The notes under the pieces: generated by a model
What the model was told of the DNA's origin: nothing
Database searches by the model: none
The model's input: the letters and a program-made list of their open reading frames with translations, nothing else
Assembly: GCA_016764835.1 (NCBI GenBank)
Contig: JAESRD010000363.1
Location: 1 to 6,232, forward strand
Direction of reading: 5' to 3'
Source: Paracoccaceae bacterium
GTDB taxonomy: Bacteria > Pseudomonadota > Alphaproteobacteria > Rhodobacterales > Rhodobacteraceae
DNA: 6,232 nucleotides
Shown: in pieces, positions 6,143-6,232 of the stretch
How the letters are laid out: the number at the start of each line of letters is the position of its first letter
Position numbering within the stretch: the stretch's first letter is position 1
Translations under genes and position numbers: made by a program

Positions 6143-6232
6143 AAACCCTCATGGCTATGCGTGACGCATGCGCCGATGGGTCACATGTTGTGGTGCTTGG
6201 ATTTGAGGCCGATGATCCAACCAATTACGGTC
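6142..6232 (+). CDS. glmU: Internal fragment of GlmU (UDP-GlcNAc pyrophosphorylase domain), both ends missing
   Basis: Thirty plus-strand codons run from GAA at 6142 to the right edge. They begin ETLMAMRDACADGSH and continue VVVLGFEADDPTNYG. From memory, E. coli GlmU has ETLQRLRDA followed, after a similar distance, by LDDPTGYGRI, which gives the same order and nearly the same spacing. This is part of the N-terminal uridylyltransferase domain, which makes UDP-N-acetylglucosamine for peptidoglycan and lipopolysaccharide. Upstream in frame there is an immediate stop (TGA at 6139-6141), and no ribosome-binding site precedes either ATG, so this is not a gene start but a gene interior joined to hisC. 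The fragment is short, so identification rests on one motif block; other nucleotidyltransferases of the same fold are a less likely alternative. Confidence 0.7.

Noticed and set aside
5940..6224. Minus-strand open frame of 94 codons running across the right-hand junction
   Set aside because: It is out of frame with the HisC reading below 6142 and antisense to the GlmU-like frame above it; it matches no recognisable family.
6151..6232. A new plus-strand gene starting at the ATG at 6151 or 6157
   Set aside because: No ribosome-binding site precedes either ATG, and the GlmU-like similarity already begins at ETL before the first ATG, so this is a gene interior.

Overview
The window looks like a piece of a moderately GC-rich alphaproteobacterial chromosome, most likely from the Rhodobacterales/Roseobacter group. 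That placement rests on protein flavour: a DUF2125 protein, an extensin-like protein with a proline-rich linker, a hisC-tyrC gene pair, and a MotA/MotB-like pair with coiled-coil extensions. It is inferred from memory of these families, not from a search.

Layout from left to right. (1) Positions 1-1863, minus strand: a two-gene energised-membrane module. A MotA/TolQ/ExbB-type channel protein (676-1863) is followed after 3 bases by a MotB-like partner (672 down to the left edge, 3' end missing). The partner's visible periplasmic part holds an exact 14-residue repeat array. (2) 1864-1951: spacer with a plausible sigma70-type promoter for this pair. (3) 1952-2491, minus: a ChaC-type gamma-glutamylcyclotransferase. 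(4) 2492-2566: short divergent spacer. (5) 2567-3544, plus: a membrane-anchored DUF2125 protein, the only complete plus-strand gene. (6) 3541-6142, minus: the 3' part of hisC, then tyrC, then an extensin-like protein. These three are joined by two TGATG stop/start overlaps, so they are almost certainly one transcript. The extensin gene converges on DUF2125 and the two stop codons overlap by 4 bases. (7) 6142-6232, plus: about 30 codons of what reads as GlmU, joined abruptly to the broken hisC.

How the genes relate: hisC and tyrC give the aminotransferase and dehydrogenase steps of tyrosine/phenylalanine (and histidine) synthesis. The extensin-like, DUF2125 and stator-like proteins all belong to the cell envelope. 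ChaC degrades glutathione. Apart from the right edge, this looks like ordinary core genome.

The most notable anomaly is the hisC/glmU junction near 6140-6144. Two normally essential genes are both cut and joined head to head within a few bases, which points to an assembly or amplification chimera more than to a real rearrangement. I found no RNA genes, CRISPR arrays, insertion sequences or phage genes, and no convincing new biological system.
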